Source of the DNA: Methanoculleus bourgensis MS2
Lineage (GTDB): Archaea; Halobacteriota; Methanomicrobia; Methanomicrobiales; Methanoculleaceae
NCBI RefSeq assembly: GCF_000304355.2
Contig: NC_018227.2
Span: 1,860,001 to 1,924,000 of the forward strand
Length of the DNA: 64,000 nucleotides
Reading direction: 5' to 3'
Both the position numbers and the translations under genes were made by a program. Shown one piece after another: positions 25,680-33,838 of this stretch. Within the stretch, counting starts at the first letter, position 1. Each line of letters begins with the position of its first letter. Under the pieces are notes generated by a model, which was not told the DNA's origin, made no database searches, and saw only the letters and a program-made list of their open reading frames with translations.

Positions 25680-25943
25680 TCAGTCCCGCACGATCTCGCC
25701 GCCCGCCTCCCTGATTGTCTTCTCGATGTGCTGGAGCAGGTCGGCGTCGTGGGTGGCAAAGTCCAGCATAGGAAAACCCGCCACGAGAGGGATGGGTTTG
25801 AAGACCGCAAGTGGTGGTTTCCCGTCCCGTACCGGGTTCTCCCCCGGGGCGATGACGGCGGTCGTTCCGTCCTCCCAGACGGCGAGGTTCCCGTAGCCCT
25901 GTGCGTCCCAGATCTTATGGATGATCTCGCGTGTGTGCAACAT
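25680..25943 (-). CDS. Small hypothetical protein
   Basis: 87 residues, soluble, family not recognised. It begins MLHTREIIHKIWDAQGYGNLAVWEDGT and ends LLQHIEKTIREAGGEIVRD: a helix, several strands and a C-terminal helix. Codon and amino-acid use look like the neighbours. The ATG at 25943 has only a weak GGGAAC upstream. It stands alone between the IS110 region and a repeat block. Confidence 0.6.
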   Translation of the reverse strand: MLHTREIIHKIWDAQGYGNLAVWEDGTTAVIAPGENPVRDGKPPLAVFKPIPLVAGFPMLDFATHDADLLQHIEKTIREAGGEIVRD

Positions 25944-25995
25944 TCTCTGTTCCCAGAAGAGGACTTACTCAGGGAGATATTAACCTTCCGGCATA

Positions 25996-26820
25996 GTAGT
26001 GGACTGTTTCACTTTATTTTGTTGTTGAGCACATCCCAAAAGTACCCTGCGACCGGATATCCACATGGCTCAGAGCATGCTGATGCACGTTCGCAAAGAA
26101 TTGAGCAAGAGCCAGCGTCAAAAGTGCTGACACGGCTTTCCACCGGATATCGCCTCGCGGGGGAGGGGCCTGGAGGGGGTGTCCCCCCATTGGCGCGAAC
26201 GCAACCATGGGTGCACTGCGTTCCGGGTTGGCTATCGGCGAGGTTCAAGTTCTGTTGAACCCCCATGTCGGTTCTGGTGATCGTCCCCACCCACCTCAGC
26301 ATGGGTGGTGAACGCGGAGTATCCCCCGGCTCACCCGGGCAGGGGACCGTGGTGGGAATCGCCTCGGGGGAGGAGACCGGGGAGGGGGCTCGCCCCCTCC
26401 CCGCAGGCGGCGGAACTCGCAGAACCCTCCTCGTAGCCCCCACCCCGCCCGGCTCGCCGGCGCTCCTCCCCCGCCCCAGGGGGGTGGGGGCAGTGTATGG
26501 CGATACCCGGGAAAAACCCTGCCCGGGCATGATAACCTCCCGGAGCGAACAGGTCAGGCTCTCATCTCGTACTCCCCGACAGGGATCAGGACCGTTCTCC
26601 GAGGAGGATTGGCCGCAGACCAACAATGCCCATAATCGGCGCTTGTCTCCTGAATTGAGCGGTATCCTCGTGAATCTCCATACCGAACGTTGGCGCCTAT
26701 GGGGGCTCGCCCCCTCCCCGCACAACCCGAACCCGGGCACGATGGAACTGAGCAGGGGAGCCTCCCCGTCGCCAAACTGGGGGTGTCTTCGTGGAACATT
26801 TAGGTGAAATGCTCCAGTAG
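25996..26820. repeat. Repeat-bounded block (CTAG-family ends about 820 bases apart)
   Basis: The left end AGTGGACTGTTTCACTTTA (25997 onward) and the right end TTTAGGTGAAATGCTCCAG (26801 onward) match the two ends of the CTAG family in facing orientation, with AGTAG in place of CTAG. The interior is GC-rich with a third repeat type (near 26386-26535) and no convincing gene. From 26818 a further truncated copy begins (GTGGACTATCTCACCGTATC). The whole gap 25944-27013 holds no recognisable gene. Confidence 0.5.
26386..26535. repeat. GC-rich repeat family, copy 1
   Basis: Contains the core GGGGGCAGTGTATGGCGATA followed by a CCCGGG-rich hairpin. The same core recurs near 29613, 31684 and, inverted, 61262. 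Confidence 0.5.
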
Positions 26821-27013
26821 TGGACTATCTCACCGTATCTTGCGGGTTCTGAGGGTGAGGACGGCCGGTCCTGCCAGCCAGAACATCGCCTTTCCGCCTC
26901 CTGACGGATGCGCCTGCTCTCCTGTAGTGAGGTAGTTAACGCCGGATGACGCCAGCTAAAAACGGGGCGAAGGGTCAATATTAAGACTCTTTGGGCATGA
27001 GTTGTAGTAACAG

Positions 27014-28504
27014 ATGGCGATCGCCCTTGAAATTATATTCCTCGGTATATCACTGCTTTTTCTAGTCAGTATCATCGCGAATAAGTTTTCTGAGAGACTC
27101 GGCGTCCCGGCGCTCCTCATCTTCCTCATCGTCGGGATGCTCGCAGGTTCCGAAGGCCCGGGCGGGATTCCGTTCGATGAACCAGCAGTCGCCCAGATAA
27201 TCGGGATCATTGCACTTGCCTACATCCTCTTCGCCGGCGGTTTCGATACCAGATGGGATGAGGTCCGGCCCATCTTCTGGCCGGGTGTCGCCCTCTCGAC
27301 CGTAGGGGTCGTCCTGACTGCGGTCTGTCTCGGTGCGTTTGCCAGCCTGGTCCTCGGTCTCTCCCCGCTCACCGGTTTTCTCCTCGGGGCGGTCGTCTCA
27401 TCCACCGATGCGGCGGCGGTCTTCTCGGTCCTCCGGATGGCACGAGCACGCCTGAAAGGAAACCTGCGGCCGTTCCTCGAGTTCGAGTCGGGGAGCAACG
27501 ACCCCATGGCGGTCTTCCTCACCACCGGCGTCATCGCCCTGATCCTCACCCCCGGTGCATCGGTGCTCACGCTCGTCCCGATGTTCGTGCAGCAGATGGT
27601 CGTCGGAGGGCTCCTCGGTTACGGGATGGGGAAGGCCATCGTCTTCCTCATCAACCGCCTCAAACTTGAGTCAGAGGGGCTCTATCCGGTGCTCACCCTT
27701 GCCATGGTGCTGATGACCTACGGGCTGACCGCTACCCTGGGAGGCAACGGATTCATCGCCGTCTACGTCAGCGGGCTTGTTATAGGCAACAGTATCGTCG
27801 TCTATAAAAAGAGCCTGATCCGGTTCCACGACGGGATCGCGTGGTTGATGCAGATCGTGATGTTCCTCGCACTCGGCCTGCTCGTCTTCCCCTCAGACCT
27901 CGTACCGGTGATCATCCCCGGGCTTCTCATCGCCTTCTTCCTGCTGCTGGTCGCCCGGCCGATTGCCGTCTTCATCACGCTTCTGCCCTGGAAGATGCCG
28001 CTGAATGAGAAGGCCCTGGTCTCCTGGGTGGGGCTCCGGGGTGCCGTCCCGATCATCCTCGCGACCTACCCGCTTGTTGCCGGGGTGCCGGACGCGGAGA
28101 TGATCTTCAATGTCGTCTTCTTCATCGTCCTCGTCTCGGCGCTTGTCCATGGGACATCCATCCCCACGGTCGCCCGGTGGCTCGGCCTTGCCGCGCCTCT
28201 CCAGGAGAAGCGCAAGTTGTCCCGGGAGTTTGAGGTGGACCCCAATACCCCAAGTGAGCTCATCGAACTGACCATACCCCCCGACGCCTCGGCGGTCGGG
28301 CAGCAGGTCGTGGACCTCGGGTTGCCGGAAGGGGCGCTTATTATCCTCATGCAGAAGGAGAGCGAACGGTTTGTCCCGTCCGGCAGCACCGTCATCGAGG
28401 CCGGCGATACGCTCCTCCTCCTGACGACCGATGACCTGGTAGAGAGTGTCAGGGCCCGGTTCCTCGAGACCGGTGAAGGGAAGGATGCGGCTCACGCACC
28501 GTAG
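27014..28504 (+). CDS. CPA1-type cation/proton antiporter, NhaP2-like with C-terminal TrkA-C domain
   Basis: 496 residues. About 12-13 membrane helices (1-400) with the ion-binding signatures VVSSTDAAAVFSVL and FESGSNDPMAVFL as in K+/H+ or Na+/H+ antiporters of the NhaP2/CvrA group. A cytosolic TrkA-C-like domain follows (about 415-485), with ELTIPPDASAVGQQVVDLGLP and GDTLLLLTTDDL, which in this family senses nucleotides. Exchanges cytoplasmic K+ or Na+ for protons across the membrane. Monocistronic by position. The ion preferred is not readable. Confidence 0.92.
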   Translation: MAIALEIIFLGISLLFLVSIIANKFSERLGVPALLIFLIVGMLAGSEGPGGIPFDEPAVAQIIGIIALAYILFAGGFDTRWDEVRPIFWPGVALSTVGVVLTAVCLGAFASLVLGLSPLTGFLLGAVVSSTDAAAVFSVLRMARARLKGNLRPFLEFESGSNDPMAVFLTTGVIALILTPGASVLTLVPMFVQQMVVGGLLGYGMGKAIVFLINRLKLESEGLYPVLTLAMVLMTYGLTATLGGNGFIAVYVSGLVIGNSIVVYKKSLIRFHDGIAWLMQIVMFLALGLLVFPSDLVPVIIPGLLIAFFLLLVARPIAVFITLLPWKMPLNEKALVSWVGLRGAVPIILATYPLVAGVPDAEMIFNVVFFIVLVSALVHGTSIPTVARWLGLAAPLQEKRKLSREFEVDPNTPSELIELTIPPDASAVGQQVVDLGLPEGALIILMQKESERFVPSGSTVIEAGDTLLLLTTDDLVESVRARFLETGEGKDAAHAP

Positions 28505-28646
28505 TGGGGGCAGGCAGGTTCTGCCGGAACCCTATCCGGGAGGAGAGTGGGCTCTCATCTCCGATAGGTCTCCGCTCGGGGAACGGGACGGAGACCTTGA
28601 GACCCTGCCCCTTTCCCGGAAAGACCGGCCGGCCAGGCTCTCGATC

Positions 28647-29417
28647 TCACGGGGTATTGAGCGTGTTGCTCCGGTCAATCTTCTTCATCACCTTCTCCCA
28701 GGTGCCCGTCGTGAGGAAACTCTCTTCCATGAAGCCGATAACCCTCTCAAACTTCTTCATGGGGAAGGCCATCGTCAGGACGTCTGAGGGGACGCAGGGC
28801 CGTGCCGAGGGGTCGAACATCCCGAGCACCGCCTTTGGGTCCTCCTTCTGCTGCTCAAGCCAGGGATAGTAGAAGATCGAACTGCACCCGGCGCCGAACG
28901 GAGAGATGACCCCGTTCGGGTCGGCCTGGTCGAAGTTTGCGAGCGTAAAGAGCCCGGAGAGCACTTCCGGCCGTGCGAAGAAGACCACGGCGTCCGGGTT
29001 GTCTGCGGCCGCGAGACGGTCCCAGCGCTTGAAGACGATGCTCTTGCCTTTCGTGGGTATCCGGACGGTCCCGCGGTCGAGTTCGTCCACGATCTCGGGC
29101 GTCTGTTTGTAGCGCTCTCCTTCGATAACGCCGGGCTTCCCGGTGGAGAGGAAGTAGCGGAAGTCAGGGAACCGTTCGGCATCATAGCCGAGGTAGAATC
29201 TCCCCCCGCGGCACCCGATCGAGGCTTCGTCGAAGGCGAGGCTCGCCCCTCTTAGCACCTTCGCAAGGTCGCAGACAAAACACCTCCAGCCCCTTGGGGC
29301 TGGGGCTCTCTCCGCCCCAACGGTCTCGCCCCCGACCTCGAAGGCGATCGGGAGTTCCGTCCCCGGGAAGTACCTCTCATGGAGCCTGGTGTAGGCGTCA
29401 CGCAGTGCCATGTCCAT
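28647..29417 (-). CDS. DUF169 family protein
   Basis: 256 residues. DUF169 proteins are widespread in methanogens and anaerobes; the function is not known. Typical segments are ELPIAFEV near the N-terminus, FVCDLAKVLRGASLAFDEASIGCRGGRFYLG, DAVVFFARPEVLSGLF and GAGCSSIFYYPWLE with conserved cysteines that might bind a cofactor. ATGs at 29417 and 29411 are both possible. It contains an internal DNA hairpin (CAGCCCC/GGGGCTG near 29286-29306). It is single, and convergent with the antiporter gene. Confidence 0.85.
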   Translation of the reverse strand: MDMALRDAYTRLHERYFPGTELPIAFEVGGETVGAERAPAPRGWRCFVCDLAKVLRGASLAFDEASIGCRGGRFYLGYDAERFPDFRYFLSTGKPGVIEGERYKQTPEIVDELDRGTVRIPTKGKSIVFKRWDRLAAADNPDAVVFFARPEVLSGLFTLANFDQADPNGVISPFGAGCSSIFYYPWLEQQKEDPKAVLGMFDPSARPCVPSDVLTMAFPMKKFERVIGFMEESFLTTGTWEKVMKKIDRSNTLNTP

Positions 29418-29570
29418 ATGGTTCCATGCTAAAGAAACAGCAAATAAGGTTCCGGTTTCCCTGGAGGGACACGGCCGGGCGGTGGATGTTTGGGATGATG
29501 CCGGCGTCTCGCTGGATTGAAAGCCCGGTAACGAGCCCCTCCATGTTGCATGGACGAAGGCGACATTTGG

Positions 29571-29690
29571 GATAGACCCGACCTCTCTCCGCCCCCCGCC
29601 CGCCCCCGGGGCGGGGGCAGTGTGTGGCCGATATCCACCGGAAAGGCGTGTCCCGGGAGGTGAGCCCGGGCACCATTTTCCCCTGGTATC
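29571..29690. repeat. GC-rich repeat family, copy 2
   Basis: GGGGGCAGTGTGTGGCCGAT at about 29613, followed by CACCGGAAAGGCGTGTCCCG and a CCCGGG-type inverted repeat. It lies in the gene-free gap 29418-29778 upstream of the HTH gene. Confidence 0.5.
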
Positions 29691-29778
29691 TTCCCATGCT
29701 GTGGACCGTGGTGGATATCGTCATGGGGGGAGGGGAGAGATCGTAAGGTATATATCGTCAACTTCCGATTGTTGACAC

Positions 29779-30225
29779 ATGCCTCTCCCCCTGAACGACA
29801 GGCAGTTTGTATTCTGGAGACTCCGTCGCAGCGGTCTCCCGAACATCCACATTGCGGAGCGTTTCAGCATATCCCGCCAGGCGGTCTCAAAGGCGCTCAT
29901 CACCATGGACCGGAAGGTCGAGGAGACGCTCCTCGATATGGCGAACGCAAACCAGATCGAGGTCGAGCGCCTGAACGCGGAGAAGGGGATCCTCTTCGGG
30001 CGCTCCGTCCCGTTCGATGCCGGCGCAATCGTCTTTGTCTCGGCAAATCACGGGGTGCAGGTCTGGTATGAGCATGAGGGTGACTGCGGTGCATGCCCCC
30101 GGTATGCCCGGTGCATCGAGCTCCTCTGGGACTACGCGGACGAACTGGGTATCGCGCTCACAAAGACCGATGACCCGACAAGGATGGCCGACGAACTCTT
30201 TGCGAAACTCCGGGAGCTCGTATGA
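29779..30225 (+). CDS. HTH transcriptional regulator with a C-terminal cysteine cluster
   Basis: 148 residues. The N-terminal HTH (about 5-50), LNDRQFVFWRLRRSGLPNIH then IAERFSISRQAVSKALITMD, resembles Tfx-like/sigma-4-like helix-turn-helix proteins. A longer helix and the central FGRSVPFDAGAIVFVSANHGV follow. A cysteine cluster, C-x2-C-x5-C in EGDCGACPRYARCIELL (about residues 110-125), could bind zinc or a cluster. TATA AGGTATATATCG lies about 26-37 bases upstream. It overlaps the first DUF1673 gene by 4 bases and probably regulates this operon. The DNA target is unknown. Confidence 0.8.
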   Translation: MPLPLNDRQFVFWRLRRSGLPNIHIAERFSISRQAVSKALITMDRKVEETLLDMANANQIEVERLNAEKGILFGRSVPFDAGAIVFVSANHGVQVWYEHEGDCGACPRYARCIELLWDYADELGIALTKTDDPTRMADELFAKLRELV

Positions 30226-30827
30226 TGTCTCTTGTGGAGACAATACGGGCTTACCTGGGCTGGTGCCCGATGAAGGGGTCGATGAGGGTGGATCGTGCGG
30301 TGCAGCTGGAGGTGGCTGCGGCACCGGGCGGGCGGGATGGGGCCCTCCGGACCGAGCCCGGGTGGTGGAATCGCTACCACAACCAGCTGTTGGTCACGGC
30401 GCTAGCCTTCTCAGCGGCGGCAGCGGCGACTTTCATCCTAGTCGAGGATACGCTGGGGTATCCGGCTGTGTGGACGGGCCTTGCTATCGGGGTGGGAGGG
30501 GCCCTTGGCTTCCTGCTCGGTTACCGGAAGCAGTACGCAAGGATTGCCGCCGGCGAGTTCATCAGGGCCAACATGAGCCGGAGACTGCGCATAGCAAGGG
30601 ACCTGAGCTGGCCGGTGGCCCTCATTCTTCTTGCCGTCTGTATGGCGTATTTCGTTCGGAGCGGCATGTTCGGCCAGATTCTCGGGTTCATGCTGGCCTT
30701 GAGCGTCATCGGCTGGATTTCGTACGCCGTTACGACCCTCTGGGAGCGGCGGCACCGCACAACCCTGATCGCGGAGAGGGGTTCGATGTATACCCTGGAT
30801 ACGGCAACGGAGGGTGAACGCGTATGA
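30222..30827 (+). CDS. DUF1673 membrane protein
   Basis: 201 residues. The N-terminal motif ETIRAYLGWCPM matches the DUF1673 hallmark (xLGWCPN-type) known from methanogens. Four hydrophobic helices follow in two hairpins (about 55-75/85-102 and 128-146/152-172). Cytosolic segments are basic. The function is unknown. Paired with a second DUF1673 gene through an overlap (start at 30824), and with an HTH regulator upstream, it looks like a regulated membrane response module. Confidence 0.78.
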   Translation: MMSLVETIRAYLGWCPMKGSMRVDRAVQLEVAAAPGGRDGALRTEPGWWNRYHNQLLVTALAFSAAAAATFILVEDTLGYPAVWTGLAIGVGGALGFLLGYRKQYARIAAGEFIRANMSRRLRIARDLSWPVALILLAVCMAYFVRSGMFGQILGFMLALSVIGWISYAVTTLWERRHRTTLIAERGSMYTLDTATEGERV

Positions 30828-31546
30828 TCCTGAAAGTCTCCGGGGCGATACGAAGGCTGATGGGCTGGTGTCCGAACGCGGCAATGGCCGGTGCCGGCCG
30901 GCGGTATGCCGTGCCGGATAGTGATATTAGGGTCAAGACCGCGGCGAAGGGCGGCGACCGGCAGGTGATCGCCGGGGTACTTGTGGATTATGTCAGTCCC
31001 AGGTTCGTACTGCTGGCACTGCTCGCCATCGCCGGGTTCTTCACACTCTTCGTGACATGCTTCCTGCTACCCTCCTTACGCCCCGGGTGCTATACCCTCG
31101 TGAGCCTCTCGTTCATCACGTATGCCGCGATACATCTCTATCTTGATAGGAAACGCGCTGTAATAGAGCGCGTTGGGGATTCCATCATCATCTACAGGCC
31201 GCATTTTCGGCCGCTCGTCCTGGAAGAGGATTCGTTCAGGTCGATCAAGGTGAAGAAGACGTATCTTCCCGTGCCCCGCTGGGCGTTCGCGCTGCTTACG
31301 CTTCTCATGATTGCGGCGATATTCTTTGGCATGGTGCAGGGCGGCCGCGCCGTCGACCCTGATTTTGCCTTTCAGGTTCTCTTTGCGGTCGGCCTTGTGG
31401 TGTTCCTGTTTGCGAGATTCTATCGCGCTTTTGTCAGTCTGCAGTATCCCCGCTACCTCAGGATAGCGCTGGAGTCCGGCGGGTACCTCCACCTCTATTC
31501 GGGCGACCCGGACAGTCTTGCCGTGCTGCTCGGGGCTCCACGATGA
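30824..31546 (+). CDS. DUF1673 membrane protein (second copy)
   Basis: 240 residues. The N-terminus SGAIRRLMGWCPNAAM is a near-perfect DUF1673 motif. Two helical hairpins (about 66-88/91-105 and 150-167/177-196) flank a soluble part with a DSIIIYRPHFRPLVLEED strand region resembling a PH-like bacterial fold. ATGA overlap with the previous gene gives translational coupling. The function is unknown. Sequence identity between the two copies appears low outside the LGWCPN/MGWCPN motif, so they are old paralogues and not a recent duplication. Confidence 0.85.
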   Translation: MILKVSGAIRRLMGWCPNAAMAGAGRRYAVPDSDIRVKTAAKGGDRQVIAGVLVDYVSPRFVLLALLAIAGFFTLFVTCFLLPSLRPGCYTLVSLSFITYAAIHLYLDRKRAVIERVGDSIIIYRPHFRPLVLEEDSFRSIKVKKTYLPVPRWAFALLTLLMIAAIFFGMVQGGRAVDPDFAFQVLFAVGLVVFLFARFYRAFVSLQYPRYLRIALESGGYLHLYSGDPDSLAVLLGAPR

Positions 31547-31611
31547 GATCATACCTTTTGAACTAGTGCAATGATTCCAAATTAACAGACTATATCGGGC
31601 CTTCGTCCCAT

Positions 31612-31745
31612 CCCCCACGGAGCGCTCCCCTTCGTCCCCCACCCCGCCCGCGCTTCGCGCTCCTCCCCCGCCCCCGGGAGGGGCGGGGGCAGTGCGTGGC
31701 GATATCCGGTGGAACGCCGTTCCCGGGATGCAAACCCCCGGAAGG
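31612..31745. repeat. GC-rich repeat family, copy 3
   Basis: GGGGGCAGTGCGTGGCGATA at about 31684-31703, followed by TCCGGTGGAACGCCGTTCCC. It shares the core with the copies near 26486 and 29613, within the gene-free gap 31547-32067. Confidence 0.5.
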
Positions 31746-31804
31746 CGTGAAACGAGATCGATACTCCCCTCCGTTGAACGTGCCGGTAATTGAGAATCGA
31801 TGTA

Positions 31805-31983
31805 CTAGTGGACCGTTTCACCTTATGGTGCGGGTCCTGATGCGGGGTGAGCGATCGCCACCTCACGCGAAGCCGCGAAGAACGCGAAGGGGACTATGCC
31901 GTCCAGCAACCGAACTTCGCGGCTTCGCGCCCTTCGCGTGAGATGATATTGCATGGGCAATATTAGATGAAATGATACACTAG
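31805..31983 (+). repeat. Complete CTAG-bounded palindromic element (type copy)
   Basis: 179 bases from CTAG (31805-31808) to CTAG (31980-31983). Ends: CTAGTGGACCGTTTCACCTT on the left and AGATGAAATGATACACTAG on the right, imperfectly inverted (CTAGTG.....TTTCA). Inner arms: CTCACGCGAAGCCGCGAAG against CTTCGCGCCCTTCGCGTGAG. Almost identical copies occur at 42688-42808 and 42805-42983, and an inverted one at 16291-16514. Confidence 0.85.
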
Positions 31984-32067
31984 CGATCTAATGTACATCG
32001 TGGCGAATTCAATGAACTTCTATACCGGATACATTCTCGTGAATGCCATCCGACGGAGCAACCGGAA

Positions 32068-32883
32068 ATGACAGATACTAACGCCGATACTCAAAAGTCC
32101 CCCCCGCCCCTGCTTGAGTTCCAGAACGTCAGCGTCGTCAGGGACGGGAGAACGCTTCTTGACGCCGTATCGCTCACCGTCCGCGAGGGGGAGCATATCG
32201 CCATCCTCGGGCCGAACGGTGCAGGGAAGTCGTCGCTCGTCAGGACGATCACCCGGGAGTACTACCCCTCCTCTCCGGGCCCGGACGTCGTCTTCAGATT
32301 CCGAGGCCTGGAGACCTGGGACGCCTTCGACCTCCGCTCCCACCTCGGCGTCGTCTCCGGCGACCTCCAGCATACCTTCACCCGCGGGATATCGGGCCGT
32401 GAGGTCGTGCTCTCAGGATTCTTCTCAAGCATCGGGCTCTTCACCCATGAAGTGACCCCGGAGATGGAAGAGAAGACCGACGAGATCCTTGAGTTCCTCG
32501 AGGTCGCTCATCTCGCGGACCGCCCGATGACCGGGATCTCCTCGGGCGAGGCACAGAGGCTCCTGATCGGGAGGGCGCTGGTCCACGACCCGGGCACCCT
32601 CCTCCTTGACGAACCGACAACCAGCCTTGACCTGCACGCGCTCCACACCTTCCGAACGACTCTCAGGAAGATTGCACGCTCAGGCACCGGTGTCATCCTC
32701 GTGACCCATAACCTCCACGACATCATCCCTGAGATCTCCCGGGTCATCCTGATGAGAGACGGCACCATCTGGCGGGACGGCCCGAAGGCGGAGGTGCTGA
32801 CCAATGATGCCATCGGGAGACTCTTCGTGGTCCCGGTGCACGTGATGGAGGAAGGCGGCTACTACTACGCGATGGGTTACTGA
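32068..32883 (+). CDS. Orphan ABC transporter ATP-binding protein
   Basis: 271 residues. Walker A ILGPNGAGKSSLVRTI (about 47-62), Q-loop region VVSGDLQHTF, signature ISSGEAQRLLIGRAL, Walker B LLLDEPTTSLDLH and H-loop VTHNLHDI are all intact. The fold and the VVSGDLQ segment resemble ModF/iron-type ATPases (COG1119). No permease or binding protein is adjacent, so the transported substrate is unknown; a soluble regulatory ATPase is also possible. Confidence 0.88.
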   Translation: MTDTNADTQKSPPPLLEFQNVSVVRDGRTLLDAVSLTVREGEHIAILGPNGAGKSSLVRTITREYYPSSPGPDVVFRFRGLETWDAFDLRSHLGVVSGDLQHTFTRGISGREVVLSGFFSSIGLFTHEVTPEMEEKTDEILEFLEVAHLADRPMTGISSGEAQRLLIGRALVHDPGTLLLDEPTTSLDLHALHTFRTTLRKIARSGTGVILVTHNLHDIIPEISRVILMRDGTIWRDGPKAEVLTNDAIGRLFVVPVHVMEEGGYYYAMGY

Positions 32884-33060
32884 GCGGAGGATGGTTTTGT
32901 TGGGCCGATGCCCGCCCTCCAGGTTCAGGCCCGGCAGGGAAAAGCACCTTCCGGTGCGATTCTGCCCATATTCCTGCTTTTTATCGAGTTTTTCAAACCA
33001 ATCCCAATGGGATACCCTTATGGTGTCACACCCCAACCAGGCCTATTGTGGTGAAAGGCC

Positions 33061-33189
33061 ATGCCGAAATGCTACAGTTGCGGTGCGGAGATCAACCCGA
33101 AAAAGACGCGATGCCCCAAATGCGGGGCGAAAGTTGAAGCGGGAAGTGGAAAACCGCCGGAAGCCGGAGTTCCCAGGGGGCGACGGTAA
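33061..33189 (+). CDS. 42-residue double-CxxC zinc ribbon protein
   Basis: A very short gene reading MPKCYSCGAEINPKKTRCPK then CGAKVEAGSG. It has CxxC (C4, C7) and CxxC (C18, C21), the zinc-ribbon spacing common in small archaeal proteins, and a basic C-terminus ending GVPRGRR. GGTGA lies 9 bases before the ATG. It is convergent with the membrane HTH gene. Such ribbons often serve as adaptors. Length and lack of context keep confidence moderate. Confidence 0.6.
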   Translation: MPKCYSCGAEINPKKTRCPKCGAKVEAGSGKPPEAGVPRGRR

Positions 33190-33220
33190 AGACCCCAAAC
33201 GCCCCCTCATCCAGCTTCTT

Positions 33221-33838
33221 CTATTCCTCCTGCTCTTTTTCTGCCCGGTATCCCGGAGATGTCCGCCACCAGTAGTAGACCTCGTAGGCCAGCAGCGCGA
33301 GCAGCACCGCGCAGGCTCCGAAGAAGAAACTCATCACCAGGTCATGGACCGGCGGCGCACCCGCGGCACTATCCAGGGGCGCCCTGAATGCGGAGATCTC
33401 CTCTCCCCCGGCAAGCTTCGGTTCCGGCGGCATGCCGCCGAGGGCCGGCAGCAGCGCCGGGAGGAGACCCCAGAGCCCGAGGCTCGCGAGAACGACGATG
33501 CCAAAGAGCATCGCATACTTCTTCAGCACCGACCCGAGATCGCTCACCGGCGGCGCGATGATGAGGACCTGGTTCGTAAGGCCGTAGACCTTCACCTCAC
33601 GCCCCTTCTCGCTCCAGCGGGTCTCCATGACCTCAAGAAGCCCCGCATCAAGGAGGTTCTCGATATGGTAGGTTGCGGTGGTGATCGGGATCCCCATCGC
33701 CCGGGCAACCTCCGACGACGTCAGCGGCCCGTCACCGAAGGTCTGGATGACCGCGTTCGCCGTCTGGCTCGCCATCGCCCGGGCGATCTTCTGTGCCCGC
33801 TCATCGCCCGGCTGGATAACTACAACATTCTCAACCAT
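33221..33838 (-). CDS. Winged-HTH regulator with two C-terminal membrane helices
   Basis: 205 residues from the ATG at 33838. An ArsR-like winged helix (about 22-95): SQTANAVIQTFGDGPLTSSE, the recognition helix ARAMGIPITTATYHIENLL, and a wing EVKVYGLTNQVLIIAPP. Two membrane segments follow (about 104-125 and 165-188) with a Pro/Gly-rich loop on the far side and a charged tail. The start overlaps the last 8 bases of alaS, so it is cotranscribed. It may report a membrane or extracellular cue to transcription; targets unknown. The upstream-extended frame is only alaS in another frame. Confidence 0.8.
   Translation of the reverse strand: MVENVVVIQPGDERAQKIARAMASQTANAVIQTFGDGPLTSSEVARAMGIPITTATYHIENLLDAGLLEVMETRWSEKGREVKVYGLTNQVLIIAPPVSDLGSVLKKYAMLFGIVVLASLGLWGLLPALLPALGGMPPEPKLAGGEEISAFRAPLDSAAGAPPVHDLVMSFFFGACAVLLALLAYEVYYWWRTSPGYRAEKEQEE

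Noticed and set aside
26009-26740. 243-residue minus-strand frame in the repeat block
   Set aside because: Composition is Gly/Pro/Arg-rich across known repeat DNA, with no domain; judged non-coding.
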